From Ferdinandcohnia sp036962705 (GTDB lineage: Bacteria; Bacillota; Bacilli; Bacillales; Bacillaceae_L): DNA of 64,000 bases. This document shows, one piece after another, positions 52,182 to 61,190 of this stretch. The notes beneath the pieces are model-generated. The model worked only from the letters and a program-made list of their open reading frames with translations. It was not told the DNA's origin and did not search any database. Positions within the stretch are counted from its first letter, which is position 1. Each line of letters opens with the position of its first letter. The position numbers and the translations under genes were made by a program. The stretch covers positions 186,001 to 250,000 of the forward strand of contig NZ_JBALOQ010000013.1 of the NCBI RefSeq assembly GCF_036962705.1, read 5' to 3'.

Positions 52182-52795
52182 TTCACTTGGGTTCAGAACG
52201 ATGTGCTAGGGTATGATTAGTCTTTATTCTTAACAACACTTTGGCTCAGGACGATGTGGGAGAGTAAGATTAAGCTCTATTCTTACCTTCACTTAGGTTC
52301 TGACCAATGTGTGAGGGTACGATTAAACACTATTCTTACCTTCACTTAGGATCAGACCAATGTGTGAGGGTACGATTAAACACTATTTTTACCTTCACTT
52401 GGGTACAGACCAATGTGTGAGGGTACGATTAAGCCCTATTCTTACCTATACTTGGGATTAGAACGAAGTGCGAGGCCATGATTAAACACTATTCTTACNN
52501 NNNNNNNNNNNNNNNNNNNNNNNNNNNNNNNNNNNNNNNNNNNNNNNNNNNNNNNNNNNNNNNNNNNNNNNNNNNNNNNNNNNNNNNNNNNNNNNNNNNN
52601 NNNNNNNNNNNNNNNNNNNNNNNNNNNNNNNNNNNNNNNNNNNNNNNNNNNNNNNNNNNNNNNNNNNNNNNNNNNNNNNNNNNNNNNNNNNNNNNNNNNN
52701 NNNNNNNNNNNNNNNNNNNACTATTCTTACCTTCACTTGGGTTCAGGACGAAGTGCGAGGGCATGATTGAACACTTTTCTTACCTTCACTTGTAC
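52182..52795. repeat. 53-bp tandem repeat array, interrupted by an assembly gap
   Basis: Units start at 52182, 52235, 52288, 52341, 52394 and 52447, exactly 53 bp apart, and again at 52732 with a partial copy at 52785. Shared segments are TTCACTTGGGT, CCAATGTGTGAGGGTACGAT and ACACTATTCTTACC. Middle units are nearly identical and outer ones more divergent, as expected for an array that expands by unequal exchange. No coding potential was seen. Confidence 0.92.
52499..52719. other. Assembly gap (221 N) inside the tandem repeat
   Basis: The gap lies wholly in the array. The unit register before (52447) and after (52732) differs by 285 bp, which is not a multiple of 53, so the given gap size does not match a whole number of repeats and is likely an estimate. 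Confidence 0.95.
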
Positions 52796-52934
52796 TTTTT
52801 TCATACCATGATGATAAGATTAACCTTTGATTCCCCTCATAGTATGAAGATTTTATCACTGCTGGTGAATTTTTTTACATATTTTACCAATAAATAAGAA
52901 ATTTGGTTAATAGCCCTTAATAAAAATAAAACAA

Positions 52935-52957
52935 AAAAAGCCCCACCAGGGACTTTC
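52935..52957 (-). terminator. Terminator after racE
   Basis: AGTCCC pairs with GGGGCT (one G-T pair) and is followed by TTTTTTTG on the minus strand. Confidence 0.65.
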
Positions 52958-52963
52958 CGCTTT

Positions 52964-53758
52964 TTACAACTTTATCGATTTCACGTTATAGACCGGTTCT
53001 TCAAACCAGCTGGTTGCGATTTCTTGGAAGATTTCTTTCTCGCCTGTTGTGAGGAACAGGTGGTTCTTTTTCCTTGCCTTTTTATTTAATAATCCACTAT
53101 AGAATAATACCGTACTGACTTCACGGGCTGTTTCGGCCCCGGAATCAATGAGTTGGATTCTATCTCCAAGACAGGCTTGGATGGTATCACGTAGGAGAGG
53201 ATAATGGGTACAACCAAGAATTAAGGTGTCGATTTCTTTGCCTTGTAAAACCTCAAGTGATTCGGCTACAATTTGTTCAGCCTCTGCACCAACAAACTCC
53301 CCTGATTCGACAATCGGAACAAATCGAGGGCAGGCGAGACTTTCGACAAGGATTTGATTGTTGATTGATTTTAGTGCATCCTCATATGCACCACTTGCAA
53401 TTGTGTTGACGGTTCCGATGACACCAACATAGTTATTTTTAGTTACCTTCAGGGCGGTCCTTGCTCCAGGGTATACAACGCCGATTACTGGGATGGAGAG
53501 CTCTGCTTGGATTTCATCCAATACAAGTGCGGTTGCTGTATTGCAGGCGATCACAAGCATTTTAATTTCATGTGACAATAAATAGTTCGTCAGCTCCCAT
53601 GTAAACTGACGAACTTCTTCTTTAGGTCTTGGCCCATACGGACATCTTGCGTTATCACCTAAATATATGATTTCTTCATTTGGTAATTGTCTAATTATTT
53701 CCCGAGCAACGGTTAAACCGCCCACCCCGGAATCAATAATTCCGATTGGTCTTTTCAA
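52964..53758 (-). CDS. racE: Glutamate racemase
   Basis: It makes D-glutamate for peptidoglycan. The 264-residue enzyme has IGIIDSGVGGLTVAREI at the start and the catalytic cysteines in VIACNTATALVL and LILGCTHYPLLRD. It lies between gerM and ysmB as in B. subtilis. Confidence 0.96.
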   Translation of the reverse strand: MKRPIGIIDSGVGGLTVAREIIRQLPNEEIIYLGDNARCPYGPRPKEEVRQFTWELTNYLLSHEIKMLVIACNTATALVLDEIQAELSIPVIGVVYPGARTALKVTKNNYVGVIGTVNTIASGAYEDALKSINNQILVESLACPRFVPIVESGEFVGAEAEQIVAESLEVLQGKEIDTLILGCTHYPLLRDTIQACLGDRIQLIDSGAETAREVSTVLFYSGLLNKKARKKNHLFLTTGEKEIFQEIATSWFEEPVYNVKSIKL

Positions 53759-53768
53759 ACGTTTCGCC

Positions 53769-54227
53769 TCATTCTACTCGCATTTCTTGATGTAATTTCT
53801 TTAGACTTTTTTCTAGTTGGATAACTTCTATTTCAGAGAAATTTTCCATGATTTCTTGTAAATAATCTTGTCTTTTTTTAATAACTTCCTCGATGATGCG
53901 CTCTCCTTCTTCAAGTAAATGAATTCGAACGACACGGCGATCTTTTGGATCTTTTACACGCATGACAAGATTATTTTTTTCCATTCTATCAACAAGATCG
54001 GTTGTTGTGCTACATGCTAAGTACATTTTATTTGATAATTCACCAATTGTCATATCTCCATGTTCAAGCAACCACTGAAGGGCAATAAATTGTGGTGTTG
54101 TAATTGTAAAGTTATTTAGGATTTCACGGCCTTTTTGTTTGAGTAAACCGGAAATAAAACGAAGAGATTTTTCGATATCTGCGATTACTTGGTAGTCTTT
54201 TGTGTCTTTGCTCTCTTGAACAGTCAT
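53769..54227 (-). CDS. ysmB: MarR-family transcriptional regulator YsmB
   Basis: This 152-residue winged-helix regulator has the recognition region TIGELSNKMYLACSTTTDLVDRMEKNNLV (described here in part) and the wing KDPKDRRVVRIHLLEEG. Its target genes are unknown. It is 10 bp upstream of racE, so the two may be cotranscribed. Confidence 0.9.
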   Translation of the reverse strand: MTVQESKDTKDYQVIADIEKSLRFISGLLKQKGREILNNFTITTPQFIALQWLLEHGDMTIGELSNKMYLACSTTTDLVDRMEKNNLVMRVKDPKDRRVVRIHLLEEGERIIEEVIKKRQDYLQEIMENFSEIEVIQLEKSLKKLHQEMRVE

Positions 54228-54416
54228 TACATCCTCTCCTAGTAAAGTATTAGTGTAAAATCCAACTGTTTTTCTCTCGTGTCACAGTTAGTGAATTTGT
54301 CTCATCCGTAAGAACTTTTTCATTTCAGGAAAAAAACTATATTATTCTTATTTTCTACTTTTTTCGCGTAAAAAGCAAGTTCAAGTATTTTGAAATATGT
54401 AGTTGCTTCTTAAATA

Positions 54417-54456
54417 AGTAACCGGCTACCTTACAGTGTAAAGTGTAGCCGGTAAT
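54417..54456 (-). terminator. Hairpin after gerE
   Basis: ACCGGCTAC pairs perfectly with GTAGCCGGT around a 15-nt loop just past the gerE stop. The T-run is weak. Confidence 0.6.
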
Positions 54457-54458
54457 AC

Positions 54459-54683
54459 TTAAAGTTCAAGTTCTCCCATACGAAGGAGCTCTACAACTGC
54501 TTGAGAACGCCCCTTTACTCCCAGCTTCTGCATCGCATTCGAAATGTGGTTACGAACTGTTTTTTCGCTAATGAATAATTCACTTGCGATATCTTTCGTT
54601 GTTTTGTCTTGAACTAGTAATTCAAAAACTTCTCTCTCTCTTTTTGTTAGTAGCGGTTTTGGTTGAAACTCTTTCTCCTTCAA
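54459..54683 (-). CDS. gerE: Late sporulation regulator GerE
   Basis: GerE is a LuxR-type DNA-binding protein that activates and represses late coat genes in the mother cell. The 74-residue product is essentially one HTH domain, with LLTKREREVFELLVQDKTTK and IASELFISEKTVRNHISNAM. The length matches B. subtilis GerE. It sits between ysmA and ysmB. Confidence 0.97.
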   Translation of the reverse strand: MKEKEFQPKPLLTKREREVFELLVQDKTTKDIASELFISEKTVRNHISNAMQKLGVKGRSQAVVELLRMGELEL

Positions 54684-54849
54684 GTATTGTAACCCTCCTT
54701 GCTAAGGTTCGAGCTGAACTACTGGATGGGTATATATTTAGTCACAATATAGTATGAGAAGGAGAGTGTTGCGGTGACTGTTAAAAGGTTGATATGTAGA
54801 CTTTTGCGCGTCCATTTTTTAGTGTATTGGTATTACCGTTCAACTTTGC

Positions 54850-55314
54850 TCATACAATATAGGTTAGGTGCTTTTTTAACATATGCTTCATCTCTTCAGA
54901 CCATGGTTCCCCTTTTCCTGTTTGCTTGGACATTTGAACTAATGTACTCCTACCGACAAAACTAATGGCTCCCTCTTTGTTCTTCGCCATATAATGAATA
55001 TCCATTGAGGAATTGCCAAGCTGATTTATTTTTACATACAGCTTAAGCTGGTCACCAAAAAAGACTTGTTTCAAATAATCACATTGTTGGCTTGCAACCA
55101 CGGGGATTGCTTTGCTTGATTTGTCGGTCCATATTTGCATAAAACCCAATTTATTAAAATATTGAATTCTTGCTTCCTCAAAGTAAGTGAAGGGTACAGT
55201 GTTATTTAAATGTCCAAACATATCTGTTTCGGAAAAGCGTACTTGAATCGGTTGGAAAAAATCAAATGTATTCTCCCATGTCTCAATATCATCGATATAC
55301 GTAATATGTTTCAT
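54850..55314 (-). CDS. ysmA: Acyl-CoA thioesterase-like protein YsmA (hotdog fold)
   Basis: This 154-residue protein of the 4-hydroxybenzoyl-CoA thioesterase family has the motif VRFSETDMFGHLNNTVPFTYFEEARIQYF around residues 25-53 (cited in part), with the aspartate at the D-x-x-G-H-L-N active site. The substrate is unknown. It is next to gerE as in B. subtilis. Confidence 0.9.
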   Translation of the reverse strand: MKHITYIDDIETWENTFDFFQPIQVRFSETDMFGHLNNTVPFTYFEEARIQYFNKLGFMQIWTDKSSKAIPVVASQQCDYLKQVFFGDQLKLYVKINQLGNSSMDIHYMAKNKEGAISFVGRSTLVQMSKQTGKGEPWSEEMKHMLKKHLTYIV

Positions 55315-55435
55315 TCCAATAGCTCCCTTACATAAGATTATTCAGGTCATGGTAAAGTGGTGCCTTCAACTAATGGAAAAAGAGGATTTTTCAAAACTTC
55401 TTGAAAGTTGACCGCCTTAATGAAAAATCTCTTCG

Positions 55436-55474
55436 TAAAAAAGCACTCCTCCATTTACATGAAGGAGTGCTTCG
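55436..55474 (-). terminator. Terminator after sdhB
   Basis: AAGCACTCCT pairs perfectly with AGGAGTGCTT, followed by TTTTTTAC on the minus strand. Confidence 0.85.
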
Positions 55475-55482
55475 CATTTCTA

Positions 55483-56241
55483 TTAGACTTGGTCACTACC
55501 AAACATATTTCTAAATGCTTGGATTGAAGTATCTCTGTTTAGAGCGGCAATTGAGGTTGTGAGTGGAATACCTTTAGGACAAGACTGTACACAGTTTTGT
55601 GAGTTACCACAGTTTGCTAGGCCTCCATCTCCCATAATTGTTTCTAAACGTTCTCCTTTATTCATAGCACCAGTTGGGTGAGCGTTGAATAAACGAACTT
55701 GTGATAATGGAGCAGGTCCAATGAACTCAGATTTGCTGTTAACGTTCGGACATGCTTCTAGACATACACCACATGTCATACATTTTGATAATTCATATGC
55801 CCATTGACGTTTCTTTTCTGGCATACGAGGACCAGGTCCCAAATCATAAGTTCCGTCGATCGGAACCCAAGCTTTTACTTTTTTCAATGAATCAAACATT
55901 CTACTACGGTCAATTTGTAAGTCACGGACAATTGGGAATGTCTTCATTGGTTCAAGTTTAATCGGTTGTTCAAGTTGGTCAATAAGTGCTGAACAAGATT
56001 GACGTGGCTTGCCATTGATAACCATTGAACAAGCACCGCAAACTTCTTCTAAACAGTTCATGTCCCAAGTAATTGGGGCAACTTGATTTCCATTAACATC
56101 TATCGGATTACGGCGAAATTCCATTAAAGCTGAAATAACGTTCATGTTTTTACGGTATGGTATCTTAAATTTAATGACATAAGGATCAGAATCTGGAGTA
56201 TCCTGACGAGTAACATGAAATTCAACTGTTTTTTCACTCAT
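55483..56241 (-). CDS. sdhB: Succinate dehydrogenase, iron-sulfur subunit
   Basis: It passes electrons from the flavin to heme/menaquinone. The 252-residue protein has the [2Fe-2S] cysteines in CLEEVCGACSMVINGKPRQSC, and the [4Fe-4S]/[3Fe-4S] cysteines in CMTCGVCLEACP and CGNSQNCVQSCP. The ATG at 56241 has AAGGAGG upstream; an earlier frame start has none. It lies 1 bp after sdhA. Confidence 0.97.
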   Translation of the reverse strand: MSEKTVEFHVTRQDTPDSDPYVIKFKIPYRKNMNVISALMEFRRNPIDVNGNQVAPITWDMNCLEEVCGACSMVINGKPRQSCSALIDQLEQPIKLEPMKTFPIVRDLQIDRSRMFDSLKKVKAWVPIDGTYDLGPGPRMPEKKRQWAYELSKCMTCGVCLEACPNVNSKSEFIGPAPLSQVRLFNAHPTGAMNKGERLETIMGDGGLANCGNSQNCVQSCPKGIPLTTSIAALNRDTSIQAFRNMFGSDQV

Positions 56242-56242
56242 A

Positions 56243-58003
56243 TTACTTTTCCTCCTTATTCTTTGAATAGTCACGTTTACGTGGTGTGATTAATGAAGTA
56301 TCTACTTCTTCATAATGGAATGCAGGCGCAGCATCATTACCAGTAAATTTAGCCATAGTCGTCTTTAAGAAATCCTCGTCGTTACGATCAGGGAAGTCAG
56401 GCTTATAGTGTGCACCACGGCTTTCGTTACGATTATAAGCACCAATTGTAATTACACGTGCAAGTTGAAGCATATTTTGTAATTGACGAGTAAATGTAGC
56501 ACCTTGGTTGCTCCACTTAGATGTGTCATTGATATTGATGTTCTTATAACGTTCCATAAGCTCTTGAATTTTTTCATCTGTCTTTAATAGCTTGTCATTG
56601 TAACGAACCACTGTTACGTTATCAGTCATCCACTCACCAAGCTCTTTGTGAAGGATGTATGCATTTTCGGTACCATCCATTGACATAATGTTATCCCATT
56701 TTTCTTGCTCTTGTTTTACATGGCTATCGAAAACAGTTGAAGAAATGGAATCTGTACCTTTCTTAAGTCCTTTGATGTAATGAACTGCGTTAGGTCCAGC
56801 AACCATACCACCGTAGATAGCTGATAATAATGAGTTCGCACCTAAGCGGTTTGCACCGTGCTGTGAAAAGTCACATTCACCTGCAGCAAATAAACCAGGG
56901 ATATTTGTTTGTTGATGATCGTCAACCCATAGTCCACCCATTGAGTAGTGAACAGCAGGGAAAATTTTCATTGGAACTTTACGTGGATCATCACCCATGA
57001 ATTTTTCATAGATTTCAATAATTCCGCCTAATTTAATATCAAGCTCTTTTGGATCTTTATGAGAAAGATCAAGATATACCATGTTCTCACCATTGATACC
57101 TAGCTTCATATCTACACATACGTGGAAAATTTCACGTGTTGCAATATCACGTGGAACTAAGTTTCCGTATGCAGGATATTTTTCCTCTAAGAAGTACCAA
57201 GGCTTACCATCTTTATAAGTCCATACTCGTCCACCTTCACCACGAGCAGATTCACTCATTAGACGAAGTTTGTCATCTCCAGGAATAGCAGTTGGGTGGA
57301 TTTGAATAAACTCACCGTTTGCATAATATGCACCTTGTTGGTACACAATTGATGCAGCTGAACCAGTATTAATAACTGAGTTAGTTGTTTTACCAAAGAT
57401 AATTCCAGGACCACCAGACGCCATGATAACAGCATCAGCAGGGAAGGATTTAATTTCCATTGATTGAAGGTTCTGTCCTACGATACCACGACAAATCCCC
57501 TCATCGTCCTGGATAATTCCTAAAAATTCCCAACCTTCGTACTTCGTTACAAGTCCTGCTACCTCATGACGACGAACTTGCTCATCTAATGCATAAAGCA
57601 ATTGTTGACCAGTTGTTGCACCCGCGAATGCAGTACGATGGTGCTGTGTTCCACCGAATCGACGAAAATCAAGTAAACCTTCTGGTGTACGGTTAAACAT
57701 AACTCCCATACGGTCCATTAGGTGAATGATTCCTGGTGCAGCTTCACACATTGCCTTAACTGGCTTTTGGTTTGCTAGGAAGTCTCCACCATATACGGTA
57801 TCGTCGAAGTGGATCAAAGGAGAGTCCCCTTCACCTTTTGTATTAACCGCACCGTTAATCCCACCTTGAGCACAAACTGAGTGTGATCGTTTTACAGGTA
57901 CGAGTGAAAATAAATCAACTTGTGTTCCTTCTTCAGCAGCCTTGATGGTAGCCATTAAACCAGCTAATCCACCACCAACTACGATAACTTTTCCTTGACT
58001 CAA
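56243..58003 (-). CDS. sdhA: Succinate dehydrogenase, flavoprotein subunit
   Basis: It oxidises succinate to fumarate. The 586-residue protein has the FAD dinucleotide motif VIVVGGGLAGLMATIKAAEEG (cited in part), the covalent FAD histidine region SVCAQGGINGA, and the active-site HPTAIPGD and SARGEGGRVW. It lies in sdhCAB. Confidence 0.98.
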   Translation of the reverse strand: MSQGKVIVVGGGLAGLMATIKAAEEGTQVDLFSLVPVKRSHSVCAQGGINGAVNTKGEGDSPLIHFDDTVYGGDFLANQKPVKAMCEAAPGIIHLMDRMGVMFNRTPEGLLDFRRFGGTQHHRTAFAGATTGQQLLYALDEQVRRHEVAGLVTKYEGWEFLGIIQDDEGICRGIVGQNLQSMEIKSFPADAVIMASGGPGIIFGKTTNSVINTGSAASIVYQQGAYYANGEFIQIHPTAIPGDDKLRLMSESARGEGGRVWTYKDGKPWYFLEEKYPAYGNLVPRDIATREIFHVCVDMKLGINGENMVYLDLSHKDPKELDIKLGGIIEIYEKFMGDDPRKVPMKIFPAVHYSMGGLWVDDHQQTNIPGLFAAGECDFSQHGANRLGANSLLSAIYGGMVAGPNAVHYIKGLKKGTDSISSTVFDSHVKQEQEKWDNIMSMDGTENAYILHKELGEWMTDNVTVVRYNDKLLKTDEKIQELMERYKNININDTSKWSNQGATFTRQLQNMLQLARVITIGAYNRNESRGAHYKPDFPDRNDEDFLKTTMAKFTGNDAAPAFHYEEVDTSLITPRKRDYSKNKEEK

Positions 58004-58075
58004 AGTAACTCACTCCCCAATAAAGAGATCGTTCATCTTGTATAAAAAACTGTGAACGTTCTAATTTTCAAATTC

Positions 58076-58684
58076 TTAAACGAAAGCAAAAATTGTCGTA
58101 ACACCTACGTATGATAATGCAATAAAAATAATGATTGTTACATATGTTGCAATTTGTTGAGAACGAGGAGTTATTGTTAGTCCCCAACTTACGGCAAATG
58201 ACCAAAGACCATTTGAGAAATGGAAAATTGTGGAAATTACACCAACAAGATAGAAAACAAGCATTGCTGGTGAACTCAAGATTTCCTCCATCATATTGAA
58301 GTCAACTTGTGTCCCCAAAGCCGCTTGAATACGTGTTTGCCATACATGCCATGCTAGAAAAATTAGAGTAATGATTCCGGATATACGTTGTAAGAAGAAC
58401 ATCCAGTTACGGAAAAAGCCGTATCTACTCACATTGTTCTTTGCAGTAAAGGCAATATATAGACCGTAAATCGCGTGAAATAGTAATGGTAAATAGATAA
58501 TAAAAGTTTCTAAAAATAGTCTAAATGGGAGACTCCCCATAAAGTCAGCAGCACTGTTAAATGCTTCTTCTCCTCTTGTCGCAAAGTTATTCACAACTAA
58601 GTGTTGAATTAAGAACACCCCTACAGGGATTACACCTAATAATGAATGGAGCCTGCGATTAAAAAACTCACGATTACCAGCCAT
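58076..58684 (-). CDS. sdhC: Succinate dehydrogenase, cytochrome b558 subunit
   Basis: This 202-residue membrane anchor has five transmembrane helices and conserved histidines that bind two hemes, including LLGVIPVGVFLIQHLVVN, LFHAIYGLYI and FLAWHVWQTR. It is the first gene of sdhCAB. The start ATG follows GGGGGG about 5-8 nt upstream. Confidence 0.96.
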   Translation of the reverse strand: MAGNREFFNRRLHSLLGVIPVGVFLIQHLVVNNFATRGEEAFNSAADFMGSLPFRLFLETFIIYLPLLFHAIYGLYIAFTAKNNVSRYGFFRNWMFFLQRISGIITLIFLAWHVWQTRIQAALGTQVDFNMMEEILSSPAMLVFYLVGVISTIFHFSNGLWSFAVSWGLTITPRSQQIATYVTIIIFIALSYVGVTTIFAFV

Positions 58685-59072
58685 ACTTTACCCCCCTTAA
58701 TAATAAACCGCACCTTTTAGGCACTCCTTTTCATTCCTCATCCCCAAAATTATGTATTAGGACGAAATAAAAACTGACAATTGAAAACCCTTGCAGTAAA
58801 CTACAAAATGCTTTTTTCATAGATAAAAAGACAAGTGTAGGCACAATTTTCTTTTATCAGTATAATGTAACAAGTTCATTTTACTCCCATCTAGCAAGAG
58901 CGTCAAGGAAACACGTCCACAAATTATTCATGAATCTGATAATATTTGGACACTTTTGTTTCTATCTACCTGAAATACAAATTGATCTAATATGACAAAA
59001 AGAAACAAAAAAATTCATGTGTTTCTTATCCCCGATAGTTTATAATAAAGAATGGAGAAAGAGGGGAATGCA
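58685..59072. other. Divergent promoter region of sdhC and yslB
   Basis: About 390 bp without a gene. It should hold the sdhCAB promoter on the minus strand and the yslB promoter on the plus strand. No repeat or structured element was seen. Confidence 0.5.
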
Positions 59073-59528
59073 GTGAAGAACATTAACATCAATGAACAAA
59101 GTGTAAATTCAAGTGAACAGACCGTTTCTGTTTTTGGTTATGAACTTATACGTGAAATTTTAATACCTGATTTACTTGGCAAAGAAACTCCACAGATTCT
59201 ATACTGGGCTGGAAAAAATCTTGCCCGTAAATTCCCCTTACCAACAATTGAAGAAATTATTTCGTTTTTTCATGATGCTGGATGGGGAGACCTAACGGTA
59301 GAGCGTTCGGATAAGAATTCTATTGAATTCCATTTAGATGGAACGATCGTGTCTTCTCGTTTTAAACGAAAGGATATTTGTACATTCCAACTTGAATCTG
59401 GTTTTCTTGCTCAACAAATTCAACAACAGAAAAATCGAATCACTGAAAGCTATGAACAACAAAAAAGACGAGCAAAAAAAATCATCTTCACGGTAAAATG
59501 GGATCAAAAAGACATTACTGAAGAATAA
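59073..59528 (+). CDS. yslB: Conserved protein YslB (DUF2507)
   Basis: This roughly 151-residue cytoplasmic protein of the V4R-like DUF2507 family has VFGYELIREILIPDLLGKE and PTIEEIISFFHDAGWGDL. The function is unknown. I prefer the GTG at 59073 with GAGGGG about 6 nt upstream; an ATG 7 codons earlier lacks a good site. It lies between sdhC and lysC. Confidence 0.88.
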   Translation: MKNININEQSVNSSEQTVSVFGYELIREILIPDLLGKETPQILYWAGKNLARKFPLPTIEEIISFFHDAGWGDLTVERSDKNSIEFHLDGTIVSSRFKRKDICTFQLESGFLAQQIQQQKNRITESYEQQKRRAKKIIFTVKWDQKDITEE

Positions 59529-59558
59529 GAGTCTGCACAATACGTGCAGGCTTTTTAT
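59529..59558 (+). terminator. Terminator after yslB
   Basis: AGTCTGCAC pairs with GTGCAGGCT (one G-T pair) and is followed by TTTTTAT. Confidence 0.8.
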
Positions 59559-59615
59559 ATAGAAATGGGCGCCCAAAAACAAGATTTATCTTTGAACGCC
59601 CCGCTATGCATCAAA

Positions 59616-60860
59616 TTATAGTTTGACTTTTGCTTTTTCTTCTTCAACCACTGCTAAATTAAATGAATCATGTAATGCTTCAACCGCAAGAACCATGCTT
59701 CCTTGATCAACAACAGTTGAAACTTTGATTTCAGATGTACTTACCATTTTTACTTCAATGTTTTCTTGTGCAAGTACTTGGAACATATCAGCCGCAACCC
59801 CTGGGTTTGAAACCATTCCAGAGCCAACAATTGAAACCTTCGCTAAACCATCTTCATGCTGAATACTCTCATATTTTAATAAATCCTTGTTATTTTCTAA
59901 AACAGCAAGAGTGTCGCGTAAATCTGGTGTTTTAATTGAAAATGAAATATTTGTATGATTTTGATCTGTCGTGTTTTGAATGATGATATCTACGTTTAAA
60001 CCATTCTTTGCAAGTGTGCCAAAGATGGTTGAAAGTGTGTGTAATTCATTTGGTAATCCAGATACTCTTACCCTTGTGATCTGGTCTTCGAAAGCAATTC
60101 CCCTGACAACGAGATTCTTTTCCATCGAAACTTCCTCCTCAATTATGGTTCCATTTTCTAGCTCTAAGCTTGATCGAACTTCAAGCGGCATTTCAAAGTT
60201 TTTCGCAAATTCAACTGCACGTGGGTGAAGTACACCCGCACCTAGGTTTGCAAGCTCCAGCATTTCATCATAGGAAATGGAATGAAGTTTACGTGCAGAT
60301 GGAACAACACGAGGATCCGTCGTATATACACCTGTTACATCTGTGTAGATATCACATTTGTCCGCATTCAATGCTGCTGCTAGTGCAACTGCAGTTGTAT
60401 CAGACCCACCCCGTCCAAGAGTCGTTATATCTCCAGAGCCACTGATTCCCTGGAATCCTGCAACGACAACGATTTTCCCTTCTTTTAGACGATCGCTTAC
60501 TCTTGAAACTTCAATATTTTCAATGCGGGCATTACTATGTATAGCCTCAGTTTCAATACCAGCCTGCCAGCCAGTGTAAGATACAGATTCATACCCCTTT
60601 TCCTGAATTGCCATTGATAAAAGGGCGATTGTTACTTGTTCACCTGTACTTAACAACATATCCATCTCGCGTTTGCTTGGCGAGTTTGTAATTTCATTTG
60701 CTAAGCTTACTAGCTGATCTGTTGTTTTACCCATTGCTGATACAACAACCACAACTTGGTTCCCTGCTTGCACTTCTTGAATAACACGATTAGCAACATT
60801 TTTAATTCTATCCGGTGACCCTACTGAGGTGCCTCCAAATTTTTGTACGATGATCCCCAT
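59616..60860 (-). CDS. lysC: Aspartokinase II (lysine-sensitive), alpha and beta subunits
   Basis: It phosphorylates aspartate at the head of the lysine/threonine/methionine/DAP pathway. The 414-residue alpha form has VQKFGGTSVGSPDRI, then GRGGSDTTAVALAAAL, and two ACT domains from about residue 265. It lies behind a lysine riboswitch. An internal ATG (Met246) with its own site would give the beta subunit. B. subtilis aspartokinase II is encoded the same way. Confidence 0.96.
   Translation of the reverse strand: MGIIVQKFGGTSVGSPDRIKNVANRVIQEVQAGNQVVVVVSAMGKTTDQLVSLANEITNSPSKREMDMLLSTGEQVTIALLSMAIQEKGYESVSYTGWQAGIETEAIHSNARIENIEVSRVSDRLKEGKIVVVAGFQGISGSGDITTLGRGGSDTTAVALAAALNADKCDIYTDVTGVYTTDPRVVPSARKLHSISYDEMLELANLGAGVLHPRAVEFAKNFEMPLEVRSSLELENGTIIEEEVSMEKNLVVRGIAFEDQITRVRVSGLPNELHTLSTIFGTLAKNGLNVDIIIQNTTDQNHTNISFSIKTPDLRDTLAVLENNKDLLKYESIQHEDGLAKVSIVGSGMVSNPGVAADMFQVLAQENIEVKMVSTSEIKVSTVVDQGSMVLAVEALHDSFNLAVVEEEKAKVKL
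60123..60140 (-). promoter_or_regulatory. Internal ribosome binding site and start for the lysC beta subunit
   Basis: Within lysC, GAGGAGGAAG precedes ATG at 60125 (Met246, MEKNLVVRGI) at normal spacing. This start is at the same residue number as in B. subtilis, whose LysC beta subunit begins inside the alpha frame. Confidence 0.8.
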
Positions 60861-60891
60861 GCCCTCAACCTCTTTCTGAATATAATAAAAA

Positions 60892-60918
60892 ACAGCAATG
60901 AGATTATCTCATTGCTGT
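60892..60918 (-). terminator. Riboswitch terminator of lysC
   Basis: ACAGCAATGAGAT pairs perfectly with ATCTCATTGCTGT and is followed by TTTTTTAT on the minus strand. It is the off-state of the lysine riboswitch. Confidence 0.9.
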
Positions 60919-60945
60919 GATATACGTAAACAAAAAACGTGTCAC

Positions 60946-61125
60946 ATCGTGAGATAGCTCTCCAAGATTAACTCATCTTGACAATCTTACGTCTCTTAAA
61001 CATAAGACCAGCAAAAAAGGTATGAGGCCTTTTTCACTTCGGCGAACTTTCCTTTCTGCAATAATCATAGGGGCTCATTCCCCTCCAATTGCATACTGAT
61101 AAAGCTCGCTCCTCTATCATCACTT
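60946..61125 (-). promoter_or_regulatory. Lysine riboswitch (L-box) of lysC
   Basis: On the minus strand the aptamer has GATAGAGGAGCGAGCTTTA, then AGTATGC, GGAAAGTTCGCCGAAG, GCTGGTCTTATG, GATTGTCAAGA and GGAGAGCTATCTCAC, the L-box consensus of B. subtilis lysC. P1 is formed by GTGATGATAG and CTATCTCAC. Lysine binding should favour the downstream terminator. Confidence 0.93.
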
Positions 61126-61190
61126 CAACGTATTGAAGTGTATATTATATTATTAAGGATTATATCAGAGTATTTTCAAAATAGCAACGC

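Noticed and set aside
52182..52795. Possible CRISPR array
   Set aside because: The 53-bp units follow each other without spacers, and no cas genes are present.
54774..54965. Plus-strand frame with GAAGGAG before a GTG
   Set aside because: More than half lies antisense to ysmA and the protein is unlike any family; the ribosome binding site may be chance.
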